Position numbers and translations under genes: made by a program. Of a DNA stretch of 51,836 nt, positions 37,720-45,875 are shown in pieces. Origin of the DNA: Nocardiopsis sp. CC223A (GTDB lineage Bacteria; Actinomycetota; Actinomycetes; Streptosporangiales; Streptosporangiaceae); NCBI RefSeq assembly GCF_030766825.1, contig NZ_JASFDV010000046.1, positions 1 to 51,836 of the forward strand. Direction: 5' to 3'. The notes beneath the pieces were generated by a model. It did not search any database and had not been told where the DNA came from. It worked only from the letters and a program-made list of their open reading frames with translations. Each line of letters starts with the position of its first letter. The first letter of the stretch is position 1.

Positions 37720-38634
37720 TCAGCCCAGTTCGTCGACCACGATCTCGGTGGCGTCCGCGATGATCTCGTTGATCGGCTCCGCGTCCTGGGCGTCCTGGCT
37801 GGTGTAGACCGCGATGACGATCGGGTCGGCGCCCTCCTGCGGCCACACGAGCGCGATGTCGTTGCGGCTGCCGTAGCCGGCCGAGCCGGTCTTGTCACCG
37901 ACGATCCAGCCCTCGGGGACGCCCGCGCGGATGGTCTCGTCGCCGGTCGTGTTGCGGACGAGCAGGTCGATGAGGACGTCCTGCTCCTCCTCGGGCAGGG
38001 CGTCGCCCAACGTGTACTCGCGCAGGCTGTCGGCCATCGCCTGCGGGGTGCTGGTGTCGCGGACGTCGCCCGGGGTGGCCTCGTTGAGCCCGGTCTCGTA
38101 GCGGGCGGGTTCGGTGACCTCGTCGCCGATCGCGCGCAGGTCCTCCTTGAAGGCCTCCACGCCGCCGAGTTCCTCCAGGATCAGGTTGGCGGCGGTGTTG
38201 TCGCTGAAGCGCACCGCGGCGTCGATGATCTCCATCCGGGTCATCCCGGTGTCGACGTGCTGTTCGGTGACGGGGGAGTACTCCACCAGGTCGTCCTCGG
38301 TGTAGGTGACCACCTCCTCCATCTCCGCCGGGGTGTGCTCGGCGAGCAGCGCCCCCGCGGACAGGGCCTTGTGGGTGGAGGCGTAGGCGAAGCGTTCGTC
38401 CGCCCGGTGGGCGACCTCCTCGCCGGTGCCGGTGTCGACGGCGTAGACCCCGAGTCGGGCCCCGTACTCGGTCTCCAGGGCGGCGAACCCGGGGTGGGCC
38501 GAGGGCGACTCCGAGGGGGTGGCCGACGCTCCCCGGGGTTCGGCCTCGGAGGTGCCGCAGGCGGTGAGGGCCAGCAGCGCCACGGTGGCGGCGGCCGGCC
38601 GCAGCCCGGTGAGGCGGGCGGTGCGGGTGAGCAT
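37720..38634 (-). CDS. bla: Class A serine beta-lactamase, lipoprotein
   Basis: This 304-residue enzyme hydrolyses beta-lactams. All class A motifs are present: Ser86-Thr-His-Lys89 (S70xxK), Ser144-Asp-Asn146 (SDN), Glu180-x-x-Leu-Asn184 (the E166 region, followed by EATPGD) and Lys248-Thr-Gly250. A lipobox LTAC with Cys26 follows a short signal peptide, so it is probably membrane-anchored on the outer face. A Ser/Pro-rich linker joins it to the catalytic domain. ATG 38634 gives the signal peptide its normal length. The divergent LysR gene 147 bases away suggests inducible expression, as for Streptomyces cacaoi blaL. Confidence 0.95.
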   Translation of the reverse strand: MLTRTARLTGLRPAAATVALLALTACGTSEAEPRGASATPSESPSAHPGFAALETEYGARLGVYAVDTGTGEEVAHRADERFAYASTHKALSAGALLAEHTPAEMEEVVTYTEDDLVEYSPVTEQHVDTGMTRMEIIDAAVRFSDNTAANLILEELGGVEAFKEDLRAIGDEVTEPARYETGLNEATPGDVRDTSTPQAMADSLREYTLGDALPEEEQDVLIDLLVRNTTGDETIRAGVPEGWIVGDKTGSAGYGSRNDIALVWPQEGADPIVIAVYTSQDAQDAEPINEIIADATEIVVDELG

Positions 38635-38781
38635 CAGTGGTGCCTTTCGTCTACGGATGAGCGTGCCGGGGCCGGGGAACGCCGGGGCGGTGCGGCCCCG
38701 CCAGCAGTCTGCCCCCCGGACTCTCATGCCGTCCAAGACACAAATCGCTGTTTCCATGCGTTCACGGCATAATCTCGGCTC
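38635..38781. promoter_or_regulatory. Divergent bla / lysR intergenic control region
   Basis: These 147 bases must hold both divergent promoters and the LysR-type operator. ATGCCGT at 38726-38732 and ACGGCAT at 38764-38770 form a 7-31-7 inverted repeat close to the lysR start. The stretch 38735-38775 is locally less G+C-rich. The exact operator cannot be fixed from sequence alone. Confidence 0.5.
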
Positions 38782-39684
38782 ATGGATCTGGTCGGTGCCT
38801 GTCGGGCCTTCGTGTACGTGAGCGATCGGGGCGGTTTCACCCCCGGCGCGGCCGCCGCGCGCATTCCGCAACCGGTGGCCAGCCGCCGGGTGGCGGCGCT
38901 GGAACGCCATCTGGGCGGCCTGCTGTTCGACCGGTCCACGCGCGGGGCGGTGCTGACACCGTTCGGACGCGAGGTGCTGCCCGCGGCGCGGCGCCTGGTG
39001 CGGCTGGCGGAGGAGCTGGAGTACGACGCCGAACGCGCCCGGCACAGCCCGGTGCGGCTGGCGGTGCCCGAGACGTGTGCGACACGGGATCTGGCGGCGC
39101 TGGGCGCGGCGGGGCGCGACGCGGGACTGCGGCTGGACTTCCGGCCGGGGCCGCCCGCGGTGCGGGCGGCCGCGCTGCGCGACCGCGAGGTGCGGGCCGC
39201 GGTGGTGGCGGTGCCCCCGGGGGACGCGACGTGGCGGGTGCCGCTGGGGGTGGGCTCGGCGACGGCGTTCGAGGTGCGGACCCTGTACCTGGAGACGCTG
39301 CGGGTGGGCCGCGGGGAGCGGCCCGGTGGCCGCCGGCTGTGGATCCAGCCGGAGGACGACGTGCCGCACGTGCGCGATCCGCTGTCGCGGGCGCGCGACG
39401 CCCTGGGGCTGGGGCCCGGGCAGGTCCTGGTCGCGCCGTCCCTGGCGGACGCGGCGACGGAGGTCCTGGCCCGCGGTGACCTGCTGGTGTGCCCGGCGGC
39501 GCAGGCGGAGGCGCTGGGGCTGTACTGGTGCGGGCTGGGCGAGCCGGTGCTGGAGCGCGGCTACGATCTGGTGGCCCGGGGGCCGGAGGAGGCGGAGTCG
39601 TTGCGGGTTCCGCTGGCCGCGGCCCTGGCCCACTGCCTGGACGCCGTCCCCGTCGCCGTCCCCGATCCCGGGAGGACCCTGTGA
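38782..39684 (+). CDS. LysR family regulator, BlaA/AmpR-like
   Basis: This 300-residue protein has an N-terminal LysR helix-turn-helix (residues about 1-60: [41 protein letters not shown]) and a C-terminal effector-binding region. It is divergent from bla and its stop overlaps the start of a beta-lactamase-like gene (GTGA). That arrangement matches the blaL/blaA/blaB locus of Streptomyces cacaoi, where BlaA, a LysR protein, activates the beta-lactamase. The effector region is Arg/Ala-rich and somewhat degenerate compared with canonical LysR proteins, so ligand assignment is inference. Confidence 0.83.
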   Translation: MDLVGACRAFVYVSDRGGFTPGAAAARIPQPVASRRVAALERHLGGLLFDRSTRGAVLTPFGREVLPAARRLVRLAEELEYDAERARHSPVRLAVPETCATRDLAALGAAGRDAGLRLDFRPGPPAVRAAALRDREVRAAVVAVPPGDATWRVPLGVGSATAFEVRTLYLETLRVGRGERPGGRRLWIQPEDDVPHVRDPLSRARDALGLGPGQVLVAPSLADAATEVLARGDLLVCPAAQAEALGLYWCGLGEPVLERGYDLVARGPEEAESLRVPLAAALAHCLDAVPVAVPDPGRTL

Positions 39685-40592
39685 ACGTCGCCACCACCAC
39701 CGCCCTGCTGCGCGGGCTGCGCCGCGAGCTGGAGGAGGGGGGTCTGCGGGGGTCCTTCCTGGTGCGGGACCTGCGGACGGGGGAGGAGATCGGGATCGAG
39801 CCCGAGGTGGAGTTCCCGTCCGCGTCGCTGGTGAAGGTCCCGCTGGCGATCGCGGTGCTGGAGCGGGTGCGGGCCGGGGAGCTGGACGGGGCGGAGCAGG
39901 TCCCGGTGGACCCCGGTCGGGTCACCACGTTCGGGCCGATCGGCATCTCCCGGTTCCGCCATCCGGCCCGGGTGGCGGTGGAGGACCTGGTGTACCTGAG
40001 CACGTGCCTGAGCGACGGCGCGGCCGCGGACGCCCTGCTGGCGCTGACCCCGCCGGAGCGGGTGGCGGCCTCGCTGCGGGCGGCGGGGATCGCGGGCATC
40101 ACGGTCCGGCACGCGATGGAGGACCTGCACCACACGCCGGTGGACCGGCTGGACCCGGACGAGGCGCACCTGGCGCACAGCCTGGCCATCGACGCGGGGA
40201 CGGCGGGCCGGGGCCACCGGATTCCGCAGCTGGACGTGGCGCGGGCGAGCACGGGGACCGCGCGGGCCTTCGTCGACCTGTTGCAGGCGCTGTGGACGCC
40301 GTCGAGGATCCACCCGGAGGTGGCGGCGCGGGTGCGGGGGCTGATGGCGCACAACGTGCTGCGGCACCGGCTGGCCCCGGATTTCGCGTCGGACGCGACG
40401 ACGTGGTCGTCCAAGACGGGGAGCCTGCTGAACCTGCGCCACGAGGTGGGTGTGGTGGAGCACGCGGACGGCGCGGTGTTCGCGGTGGCGGCGTTGACGG
40501 AGTCGCGGGTCCCGGCGGTGCACCAGCCGGGCGCGGAGGCGCTGATGGCGCGGGTGGCGCGCACCCTGCGCGACCGGCTCAGGTCCGGGTGA
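39681..40592 (+). CDS. Cytoplasmic beta-lactamase-like serine hydrolase, BlaB-like
   Basis: This 303-residue class A-like protein has Ser49-Leu-Val-Lys52 (SxxK), Ser111-Asp-Gly113 in place of SDN, and Lys245-Thr-Gly247. It has no signal peptide and lacks the Glu166-x-x-Leu-Asn block needed for efficient deacylation. A covalent penicillin sensor that stays acylated would look like this. BlaB of Streptomyces cacaoi is a beta-lactamase-like regulatory protein encoded after the LysR gene blaA, and here the GTG start overlaps the LysR stop. I infer a regulatory rather than resistance role. A weak hydrolase cannot be excluded. Confidence 0.85.
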   Translation: MNVATTTALLRGLRRELEEGGLRGSFLVRDLRTGEEIGIEPEVEFPSASLVKVPLAIAVLERVRAGELDGAEQVPVDPGRVTTFGPIGISRFRHPARVAVEDLVYLSTCLSDGAAADALLALTPPERVAASLRAAGIAGITVRHAMEDLHHTPVDRLDPDEAHLAHSLAIDAGTAGRGHRIPQLDVARASTGTARAFVDLLQALWTPSRIHPEVAARVRGLMAHNVLRHRLAPDFASDATTWSSKTGSLLNLRHEVGVVEHADGAVFAVAALTESRVPAVHQPGAEALMARVARTLRDRLRSG

Positions 40593-40607
40593 GACGGCCC
40601 CCGGACC
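40582..40607 (+). terminator. Hairpin overlapping the blaB-like stop codon
   Basis: GGTCCGGG at 40582-40589 pairs with CCCGGACC at 40600-40607, with the TGA stop in the ten-base loop. It is a plausible terminator of the lysR-blaB operon. Confidence 0.55.
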
Positions 40608-40627
40608 TCGGTCCCGCCGGTCACAGC

Positions 40628-40755
40628 GGTCGTCTCCCGGCGAGTGGTGTGAGGACGGCGGCCGCGCGGACAAGAACGGACCGCCGACCGGCGCGTCGTC
40701 ACCTCCGGGGCCGGGGCCGGGGGCACCCGAAGCCGCACCATCCGGGACGCCACCG
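40628..40755. repeat. Palindromic MITE-like element, degenerate copy B
   Basis: On the minus strand this spacer repeats element A of 29079-29196: 40628-40703 matches it at 64 of 76 bases, and similarity continues more weakly to about 40755. The inverted arms have decayed; one keeps CGAGTGGTGTG, while the other has gaps. A perfect 13-base direct repeat, CCGGTCACAGCGG, flanks it at 40617-40629 and 40753-40765 and may record its insertion. As with copy A, it lies between convergent gene ends. Confidence 0.7.
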
Positions 40756-40756
40756 G

Positions 40757-41644
40757 TCACAGCGGGTGCAGGTGGGCGGCGGCGTGGCGGCGGACCACCT
40801 CGGTGAGCCGGTCCAGGGCGGGGGAGCGCAGGTTCCAGCGCTGCCAGTAGAGGCGGACGTCGACGGGGTGGTCGGGGGCCAGGGGGACCAGCTCCCCGGC
40901 GTCCAGGGCGTCCCGGCACTGGCCCTCGGGCACGGCGCCCCAGCCCATGCCCAGGTGGACGGCGCGGGCGAAGTCCTGTGAGGCGGGGATGTAGTGGCGC
41001 GGCCCCTGCGGGCCCTGCCCCAGGACCTCGCGCAGGAACCGGTCCTGGAGGTCGTCGCGGCGGTCGAAGTTGACCATGGGCGAGCGGGCCAGGAGTTCGG
41101 GGTCGCCGCGGCCGCCCAGGTACCGGGCGTCGAACTCCGGCGTGCACACCACCAGGTAGCGCATGGTGCCCAGCCCTTCCACGGTGCAGCCCTGGACCGC
41201 CTCGGGGGTGGAGGTGACCGCGGCCATGACCGTCCCCGAGCGCAGCAGGGACGTGGTGTGCTCCTCGTCCTCCCGGTGGACCTCGAACGCCACCGGGAGT
41301 TCCTCGGTGACCACGGCCAGCGCCTCCAGGAACCAGGTGGAGAGGCTGTCGGCGTTGACGGCGACGGGCAGCAGGCGGTCCCCGTCGTCCGCGCCGAGCT
41401 CCCCGAGCGCGTCCTCGTCCAGCACCAGGACCTGGCGGGCGTGGCGCAGGACCACGTCCCCGGCGGGGGTGGTGGTGACCGGTGTGGTGCGGCGGACCAG
41501 CACCTTGCCGACGGCCTGTTCCATGGCCCGGACGCGCTGCGACACCGCCGAGGGCGTCACGTGCAGGGTCCGGGCGGCGGCTTCGAAGGTGCCCTCGTCC
41601 ACCAGGGCGGTGAGGGTGCGCAGGTGCTCGAACTGAAAAGGCAT
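40757..41644 (-). CDS. lysG: LysR family regulator of amino-acid export (LysG/ArgP-like)
   Basis: This 295-residue LysR protein has the helix-turn-helix FEAAARTLHVTPSAVSQRVRAME at about residues 20-42 and a C-terminal effector domain with the ArgP/LysG features NADSLSTWF and MVNFDRRDDLQ. It is divergent from a LysE-type exporter gene, the classic LysG-LysE arrangement of Corynebacterium glutamicum in which LysG plus Lys, Arg or His activates lysE. The palindrome in the 71-base spacer is the likely binding site. Its stop codon lies within the 13-base direct repeat flanking element B. Confidence 0.93.
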   Translation of the reverse strand: MPFQFEHLRTLTALVDEGTFEAAARTLHVTPSAVSQRVRAMEQAVGKVLVRRTTPVTTTPAGDVVLRHARQVLVLDEDALGELGADDGDRLLPVAVNADSLSTWFLEALAVVTEELPVAFEVHREDEEHTTSLLRSGTVMAAVTSTPEAVQGCTVEGLGTMRYLVVCTPEFDARYLGGRGDPELLARSPMVNFDRRDDLQDRFLREVLGQGPQGPRHYIPASQDFARAVHLGMGWGAVPEGQCRDALDAGELVPLAPDHPVDVRLYWQRWNLRSPALDRLTEVVRRHAAAHLHPL

Positions 41645-41655
41645 ATTAAGCCTCT

Positions 41656-41679
41656 CTTAGGGGTTCTAAGAAAGTTTAG
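41656..41679. promoter_or_regulatory. LysG-type operator between lysG and lysE
   Basis: CTTAG-GGGTT-CTAAG at 41656-41670 is a perfect interrupted palindrome, and CTAAG at 41666-41670 pairs again with TTTAG at 41675-41679. This AT-richer patch lies in the 71-base divergent spacer. The pattern suits a LysR-type regulator site controlling both genes. Confidence 0.6.
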
Positions 41680-41715
41680 CTTTACTGCGCACGGGTGCGG
41701 TTCTAGCGTTCCCCT

Positions 41716-42339
41716 GTGAACGCGACTCTTCTTCCCGCGATGCTCGGTCTGGGTACCGGGCTCGCCCTCATCATCGCCATCGGCGCCCAGAACGCCTTCG
41801 TCCTGCGCCTGGGCATCGCCGGGCGCACCGCCACGGTCCTGCCGGTGGTCCTGGTCTGCTCCCTGTCCGACGCCCTGCTGATCACGCTGGGCGTGCTGGG
41901 CATCGGCGCGGTGATCACGGCCCTGCCGGGGCTGGTCACGGCGGTCCGGGTGCTGGGGGCGGGGTTCCTGCTCGTGTACGGGGCGATGGCGGCCCGGCGG
42001 GCGCTGCGCCTGGGCGGCGAGGCGCTGGACGCGAACGTGGGCGAGGTGGTGGGGCGCGGCGCGGCCATCGCCACCGCGGTGGTGCTGACCTGGCTCAACC
42101 CGCACGTGTACCTGGACACGGTGCTGTTCCTGGGCTCCCTGGCCAACCAGTACGACGGCGCCCGCTGGTGGTGGGCGGCCGGTGCGGTCAGCGCCAGCTT
42201 CCTGTGGTTCTTCTCCCTGGGGTTCGGCGCGCGGCTGCTGCGGCCGGTGTTCGCCCGCCCGGGCGCGTGGCGGGTGCTGGACGGGGTGATCGCGGTGGTC
42301 ATGCTGGCGCTGGGCGTGCGGATGGCCCTGGGCGGCTGA
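41716..42339 (+). CDS. lysE: LysE/ArgO family amino-acid exporter
   Basis: This 207-residue integral membrane protein has about six hydrophobic segments. Family motifs are clear: IAIGAQNAFVLRLG near the N-terminus and TWLNPHVYLDTVLFLG in the middle. LysE-type proteins export basic amino acids when intracellular pools rise, for example during growth on peptides. The GTG start at 41716 gives the standard N-terminus. The divergent LysG-like regulator supports a Lys/Arg substrate. A hairpin overlaps the stop codon. Confidence 0.94.
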   Translation: MNATLLPAMLGLGTGLALIIAIGAQNAFVLRLGIAGRTATVLPVVLVCSLSDALLITLGVLGIGAVITALPGLVTAVRVLGAGFLLVYGAMAARRALRLGGEALDANVGEVVGRGAAIATAVVLTWLNPHVYLDTVLFLGSLANQYDGARWWWAAGAVSASFLWFFSLGFGARLLRPVFARPGAWRVLDGVIAVVMLALGVRMALGG

Positions 42340-42356
42340 GGCCGGGGCCGGCCTCA
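42337..42356 (+). terminator. Hairpin at the lysE stop codon
   Basis: TGAGGCCGG at 42337-42345 and CCGGCCTCA at 42348-42356 form a perfect inverted repeat beginning at the stop codon itself. The central bases would form the loop. The following 156 bases up to 42512 contain no gene. Confidence 0.55.
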
Positions 42357-42512
42357 GCCGCCCGCGCGGGTCAGACACCCCGTCAGCGGTCCGGCCTCCC
42401 GGCCGACCGGCAGGGGCACGGTCCGACCCCGGAAGTCACGCGCTTCAGGAGAGGAAAGCGCTCACCTGCCGGCGGGCCACGGCATCGAGTCCCTACGACC
42501 TGACGACTCCCA

Positions 42513-43064
42513 TCAGGCGCGGCGGTACCGCAGCAGGACCACCTGGGAGTCGAACACCCGGGACTCCGCCAGGGTCAGGCCCAGGCGCCCCACGGAGTCG
42601 GGGAACACGGGCTTACCGCCGCCCAGGGCGACCGGGTGCACGAAGACGCGGTACTCGTCGATGAGCCGACGGCGGGTGAGCTCGGCGGCCAGGTCGGAGC
42701 CGCCGAACAGGACGAGGTCCCCACCGGCGGCCTTGAGGTCGGCGACCTGCTCGACGTCGTCGAGGACCCGGGTGTTCCAGTCGGCCTTGTCCAGGGTGCG
42801 CGACACCACGACCTTGGGTTTGGCCCGCCAGATGGGGGCGAAGGCCAGGTCGTGGGGGTCGTCGGAGAAGTCCTCGGCGCGGGGCCAGAAGCCCGACATC
42901 ATCTCCCAGACCACCCGGCCGTAGAGGAACGCGTCGGCCCGCTCGCCCAGGGCACGGGAGTCCTCGGACAGCTCGGGCCCCATGACCGGCCAGTCGAACT
43001 CGCCGTTCGGCCCTTCGATGCAGCCGTCCAGGGACTGGTGGACGAAGTGGACGAGTTCGGCCAT
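42513..43064 (-). CDS. Dihydrofolate reductase-like (RibD C-terminal) family protein
   Basis: This 183-residue protein matches the RibD-C/DHFR-like family of small NADPH-dependent oxidoreductases (YwjB/YyaP type). Visible features are FVHQSLDGCIEGPNGEFDW at the start, GRVVWEMM after the first helix, KVVVSRTL, the NADPH-binding GGDLVLFGGSDLAAEL, and HPVALGGGKPVF. These stand-alone proteins rarely have defined substrates, so no pathway is claimed. It is a monocistronic minus-strand gene. Confidence 0.9.
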   Translation of the reverse strand: MAELVHFVHQSLDGCIEGPNGEFDWPVMGPELSEDSRALGERADAFLYGRVVWEMMSGFWPRAEDFSDDPHDLAFAPIWRAKPKVVVSRTLDKADWNTRVLDDVEQVADLKAAGGDLVLFGGSDLAAELTRRRLIDEYRVFVHPVALGGGKPVFPDSVGRLGLTLAESRVFDSQVVLLRYRRA

Positions 43065-43170
43065 CGGGGGCTCCCGCGGGTTCGGTGCCCGGTCCTGACC
43101 GCCGGGCGCGCGCCCACCGTAATCCTCGCCTGCGACGTTCGGCGGGTTCCCCGCGGCGGTGGGCGTGTGA

Positions 43171-43204
43171 CGGACGCGCGGCGGGCCGGCCCGCCGCGCG
43201 TCCG
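43171..43204. terminator. Perfect 34-base palindrome
   Basis: Positions 43171-43187 and 43188-43204 are exact reverse complements with no spacer, almost entirely G and C, centred on GGGCCGGCCC. It lies 17 bases past the stop of the DUF574 gene on the minus strand and is the likely terminator. Confidence 0.6.
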
Positions 43205-43220
43205 GGCGGATCGGCGGCGC

Positions 43221-44024
43221 CTACGGCTTGCGGGCCAGGCCGCAGTACTGGGGCAGGTCGCGGACGTCGCCGACCTCGGTGGACTCGGGGCGCCAGCGCA
43301 GGACCGTGACCACACCCGGGTCGAGCAGCTCGAACCCGTCGAAGTACCGGGTGAAGTCCTCCACCGAACGCATGTGGTAGTCCTGCGCCACACCCTGCCG
43401 CCACAGTTCCATGGCCTCGGCGACGTCCTTCTCCCGGAGGGGTTCGATGTGGGCGTCGACCCCGTCGCAGACCGCCAGGAAGCTGCCGGAGGGCAGCGCG
43501 TCCATGTAGGCGCGGACGATGCCCAGGGCCTCCTCCACGTCGCCGAAGTGGCCCATGGTGCCCATGAGGGTGAGGCCGATGGGCCGGTCGAAGTCGAGGG
43601 TCTCGCGGGCGGCGGCCAGCACGGTGTCGATCTCGCGCAGGTCCGACCCGACGAACCGGGTGGCGCCCTCGTCGGTGCCGCGCAGCAGGGCGCGGGCGTG
43701 GGCCAGGACCAGGGGGTCGTTGTCGACGTAGACGATGCGGGCGTCGGGCGCGAGCCGCTGGGCGACCTCGTGGGTGTTGTCGGCGGTGGGCAGGCCGGTG
43801 CCGATGTCGAGGAACTGGCGGACGCCCTCTTCCCGCACCAGGTGGGTGACGGTGCGGCGCAGGAACAGGCGGTCGCCGCGGGCGGCCTCCACGACCTGGG
43901 GGAAGAGCTTCGCCATCCGGTCTCCCACCTCGCGGTCGACCGGATAGTTGTCCTTGCCGCCGAGCCAGTGGTTCCAGACCCGGGCGGTGTGCGCGACGGT
44001 CGTGTCGATGGGGGTGTCGGTCAT
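43221..44024 (-). CDS. DUF574-type SAM-dependent methyltransferase
   Basis: This 267-residue protein matches the DUF574/Methyltransf_19 family, expanded in Streptomyces and Nocardiopsis. It opens with ARVWNHWLGGKDNYPVDREVG, the family hallmark. The SAM-binding motif FLDIGTGLPT follows near residue 75, then VYVDNDPLVL, and LMGTMGHFGD further on. Targets of the family are unknown; many members neighbour regulatory genes. The start ATG at 44024 has an AAGGAAAAGG ribosome-binding site. Confidence 0.93.
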   Translation of the reverse strand: MTDTPIDTTVAHTARVWNHWLGGKDNYPVDREVGDRMAKLFPQVVEAARGDRLFLRRTVTHLVREEGVRQFLDIGTGLPTADNTHEVAQRLAPDARIVYVDNDPLVLAHARALLRGTDEGATRFVGSDLREIDTVLAAARETLDFDRPIGLTLMGTMGHFGDVEEALGIVRAYMDALPSGSFLAVCDGVDAHIEPLREKDVAEAMELWRQGVAQDYHMRSVEDFTRYFDGFELLDPGVVTVLRWRPESTEVGDVRDLPQYCGLARKP

Positions 44025-44112
44025 GGGGGGCCTTTTCCTTCCGGGGAGGACGCGTCACGAGATTACCCGCTGTGCGGATGCGAAACCCTTGCCCTGTCGG
44101 GCTTTGCGCACG

Positions 44113-44152
44113 GCAGAGCGCCCTCCCCGGAGGGCGGGGGAGGGCGCTCTGC
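44113..44152. terminator. Strong bidirectional hairpin
   Basis: GCAGAGCGCCCTCCCC at 44113-44128 pairs perfectly with its reverse complement at 44137-44152, a 16-bp stem with an eight-base loop. It lies just past the stop of the MFS pump gene and upstream of the DUF574 gene. Confidence 0.75.
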
Positions 44153-44159
44153 GGTGGTT

Positions 44160-45764
44160 TCAGCCGGCGGTCGGGCGGGTCCCGGCGGCGCCGGTGTCCT
44201 CGGCCTCGGCGATGACCTGTTCCGCGGGTTCGGGCAGGTCCAGGCTGTCGCGCAGGCGCACCCGGGGCAGCAGGACGCCGACGAGGACGCCCACGACGGC
44301 GATGCCGGTGGCGACGAGGAAGATGTCGCCGGTGGCGGAGCCGTAGGCGTCGGCGACGATGTCGCGGAGGAACGGCGGCATGGCGTCCAGGTCGAGGGTG
44401 CCGCTGCCGGAGGCGGCGGCACCGGCGGTGTCCGCCCCGGCGGCGGTCAGGCCCTCGGTGATGCCGGTGGCGACCCGGTCGGCCAGGACGGCGCCCAGGA
44501 CGGACACGCCGATGGTGCCGCCCAGGGAGCGGAAGAACGTGATGGCGCCGCTGGCGGCGCCCAGTTCGCTCAGGGGCACCGAGTTCTGCACCACCAGGAC
44601 CAGGTTCTGCATGGACAGGCCCACGCCGGTGCCGACCAGGAGCATGCCCAGGCCCACGTAGGGCAGGGGGCTGTCGGCGTCGATGGTGGACAGCAGGAAG
44701 AACCCGGCGGCGAGGGTGACCAGCCCGGTCATGACGTAGGACTTGACCCGGCCGGAGCGGGAGACCATGCGCCCGGAGACGGTGGAGGCGACCAGTACGC
44801 CCAGCATCAGCGGGATGGTGAGCAGCCCGGCCTCGGTGGGCGAGTGGCCGCGGGCGAGCTGGAAGTACTGGCCCAGGAACACGGCGCCGCCGAACATGGC
44901 CATGCCCACGGCGACGCTGGCCAGGATGGCGACGGCGGTCTCGCGGCGCACCACCAGGCGCAGCGGGATGACCGGCTGGGACACCCGGGACTCGACCCAC
45001 ACGGCCAGGCCGAGCAGGAGCGCGGCGCCGCCGACCATGGCGGCGCTCTGCCAGGAGATCCAGGCGAAGTCCCCGCCGACGAAGGTGATCCACAGCAGCA
45101 GGAGGCCGACCCCGGCGGCGATGAGGGTGGCCCCGGCGTAGTCGACCCTGGTGTCGGGGCGGCGCACGTCGTCCAGGTGCAGGGTGCGGGTCAGGACGAC
45201 CAGGGCGGCGAGCATGAAGGGCACGCCGATGAGGAAGCACCAGCGCCAGCCCAGCCAGGAGATGTCGGTGATGGCGCCGCCGATGAGGGGGCCGCCGACG
45301 GTGGCCACGGCCATGATGGCGCCGATGTAGCCGTTGAACCTGCCGCGTTCCCTGGGGCTGACCAGGGTGCCGATGACGACCTGGACGAGGACCTGGGAGG
45401 CGCCCATGCCCAGGCCCTGGACGGCGCGGAAGGCGATCAGCTGGCCGGTGGTCTGGGCCAGGCCGCACAGCAGCGAGGCGACGATGAAGATGACGATGGA
45501 GAGCTGGAGCAGCCGCTTCTTGTCGAAGAGGTCGGCGAGCCTGCCCCAGACGGGGGTGGAGGCGGTGGAGGCCAGCAGTGCGGCGGTGACGACCCAGGTG
45601 TACTGCGACTGGGTGCCGTTGAGGGAGCCGACGATCTGGGGGAGGGCGACCGAGACGATCGTGCCGCTGAGCATCGTGACACCCAGGACCATGAGCAGCC
45701 CGGTGAGGGACCGCATGACGGTCGGGCGTGCCTCGGCGTCGGATAACGGACGTGATGCGCTCAC
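44160..45764 (-). CDS. DHA2-family MFS drug efflux pump (EmrB/QacA type)
   Basis: This 534-residue transporter has 14 predicted membrane segments. The DHA2 pattern is clear: TMLSGTIVSVALPQI in helix 1, WGRLADLFDKKR in the first loop, the motif GGPLIGGAITD in helix 5, and FFRSLGGTIGVSV late. The GTG at 45764 follows AGGGG; earlier GTG and ATG codons in frame would prepend unconserved residues. Such proton-driven pumps expel cationic drugs or antibiotics. The divergent TetR gene, 111 bases away, is its likely repressor. Confidence 0.93.
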   Translation of the reverse strand: MSASRPLSDAEARPTVMRSLTGLLMVLGVTMLSGTIVSVALPQIVGSLNGTQSQYTWVVTAALLASTASTPVWGRLADLFDKKRLLQLSIVIFIVASLLCGLAQTTGQLIAFRAVQGLGMGASQVLVQVVIGTLVSPRERGRFNGYIGAIMAVATVGGPLIGGAITDISWLGWRWCFLIGVPFMLAALVVLTRTLHLDDVRRPDTRVDYAGATLIAAGVGLLLLWITFVGGDFAWISWQSAAMVGGAALLLGLAVWVESRVSQPVIPLRLVVRRETAVAILASVAVGMAMFGGAVFLGQYFQLARGHSPTEAGLLTIPLMLGVLVASTVSGRMVSRSGRVKSYVMTGLVTLAAGFFLLSTIDADSPLPYVGLGMLLVGTGVGLSMQNLVLVVQNSVPLSELGAASGAITFFRSLGGTIGVSVLGAVLADRVATGITEGLTAAGADTAGAAASGSGTLDLDAMPPFLRDIVADAYGSATGDIFLVATGIAVVGVLVGVLLPRVRLRDSLDLPEPAEQVIAEAEDTGAAGTRPTAG

Positions 45765-45835
45765 ATGCACCCCTGCGGAGAAAAGTAAACGGAGTTGACC
45801 TGCGCGCACCAGCATACATGCACGGTGCGCAAATA

Positions 45836-45848
45836 TGCCTTACAGGCA
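45836..45848. promoter_or_regulatory. Putative TetR operator in the pump/tetR spacer
   Basis: TGCCT-TAC-AGGCA is an exact 5-3-5 palindrome in an AT-rich 111-base divergent spacer, 27 bases before tetR. A TetR-type repressor bound here could control both genes. Confidence 0.55.
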
Positions 45849-45875
45849 ATTTTTCAGTCCATGTAACATGTCACC

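Noticed and set aside
42513..43064. DHFR-like gene as part of a riboflavin or pterin pathway with the right-end operon
   Set aside because: It is separated by the DUF574, pump and TetR genes and has its own flanking hairpins. The family is broad and mostly unassigned.
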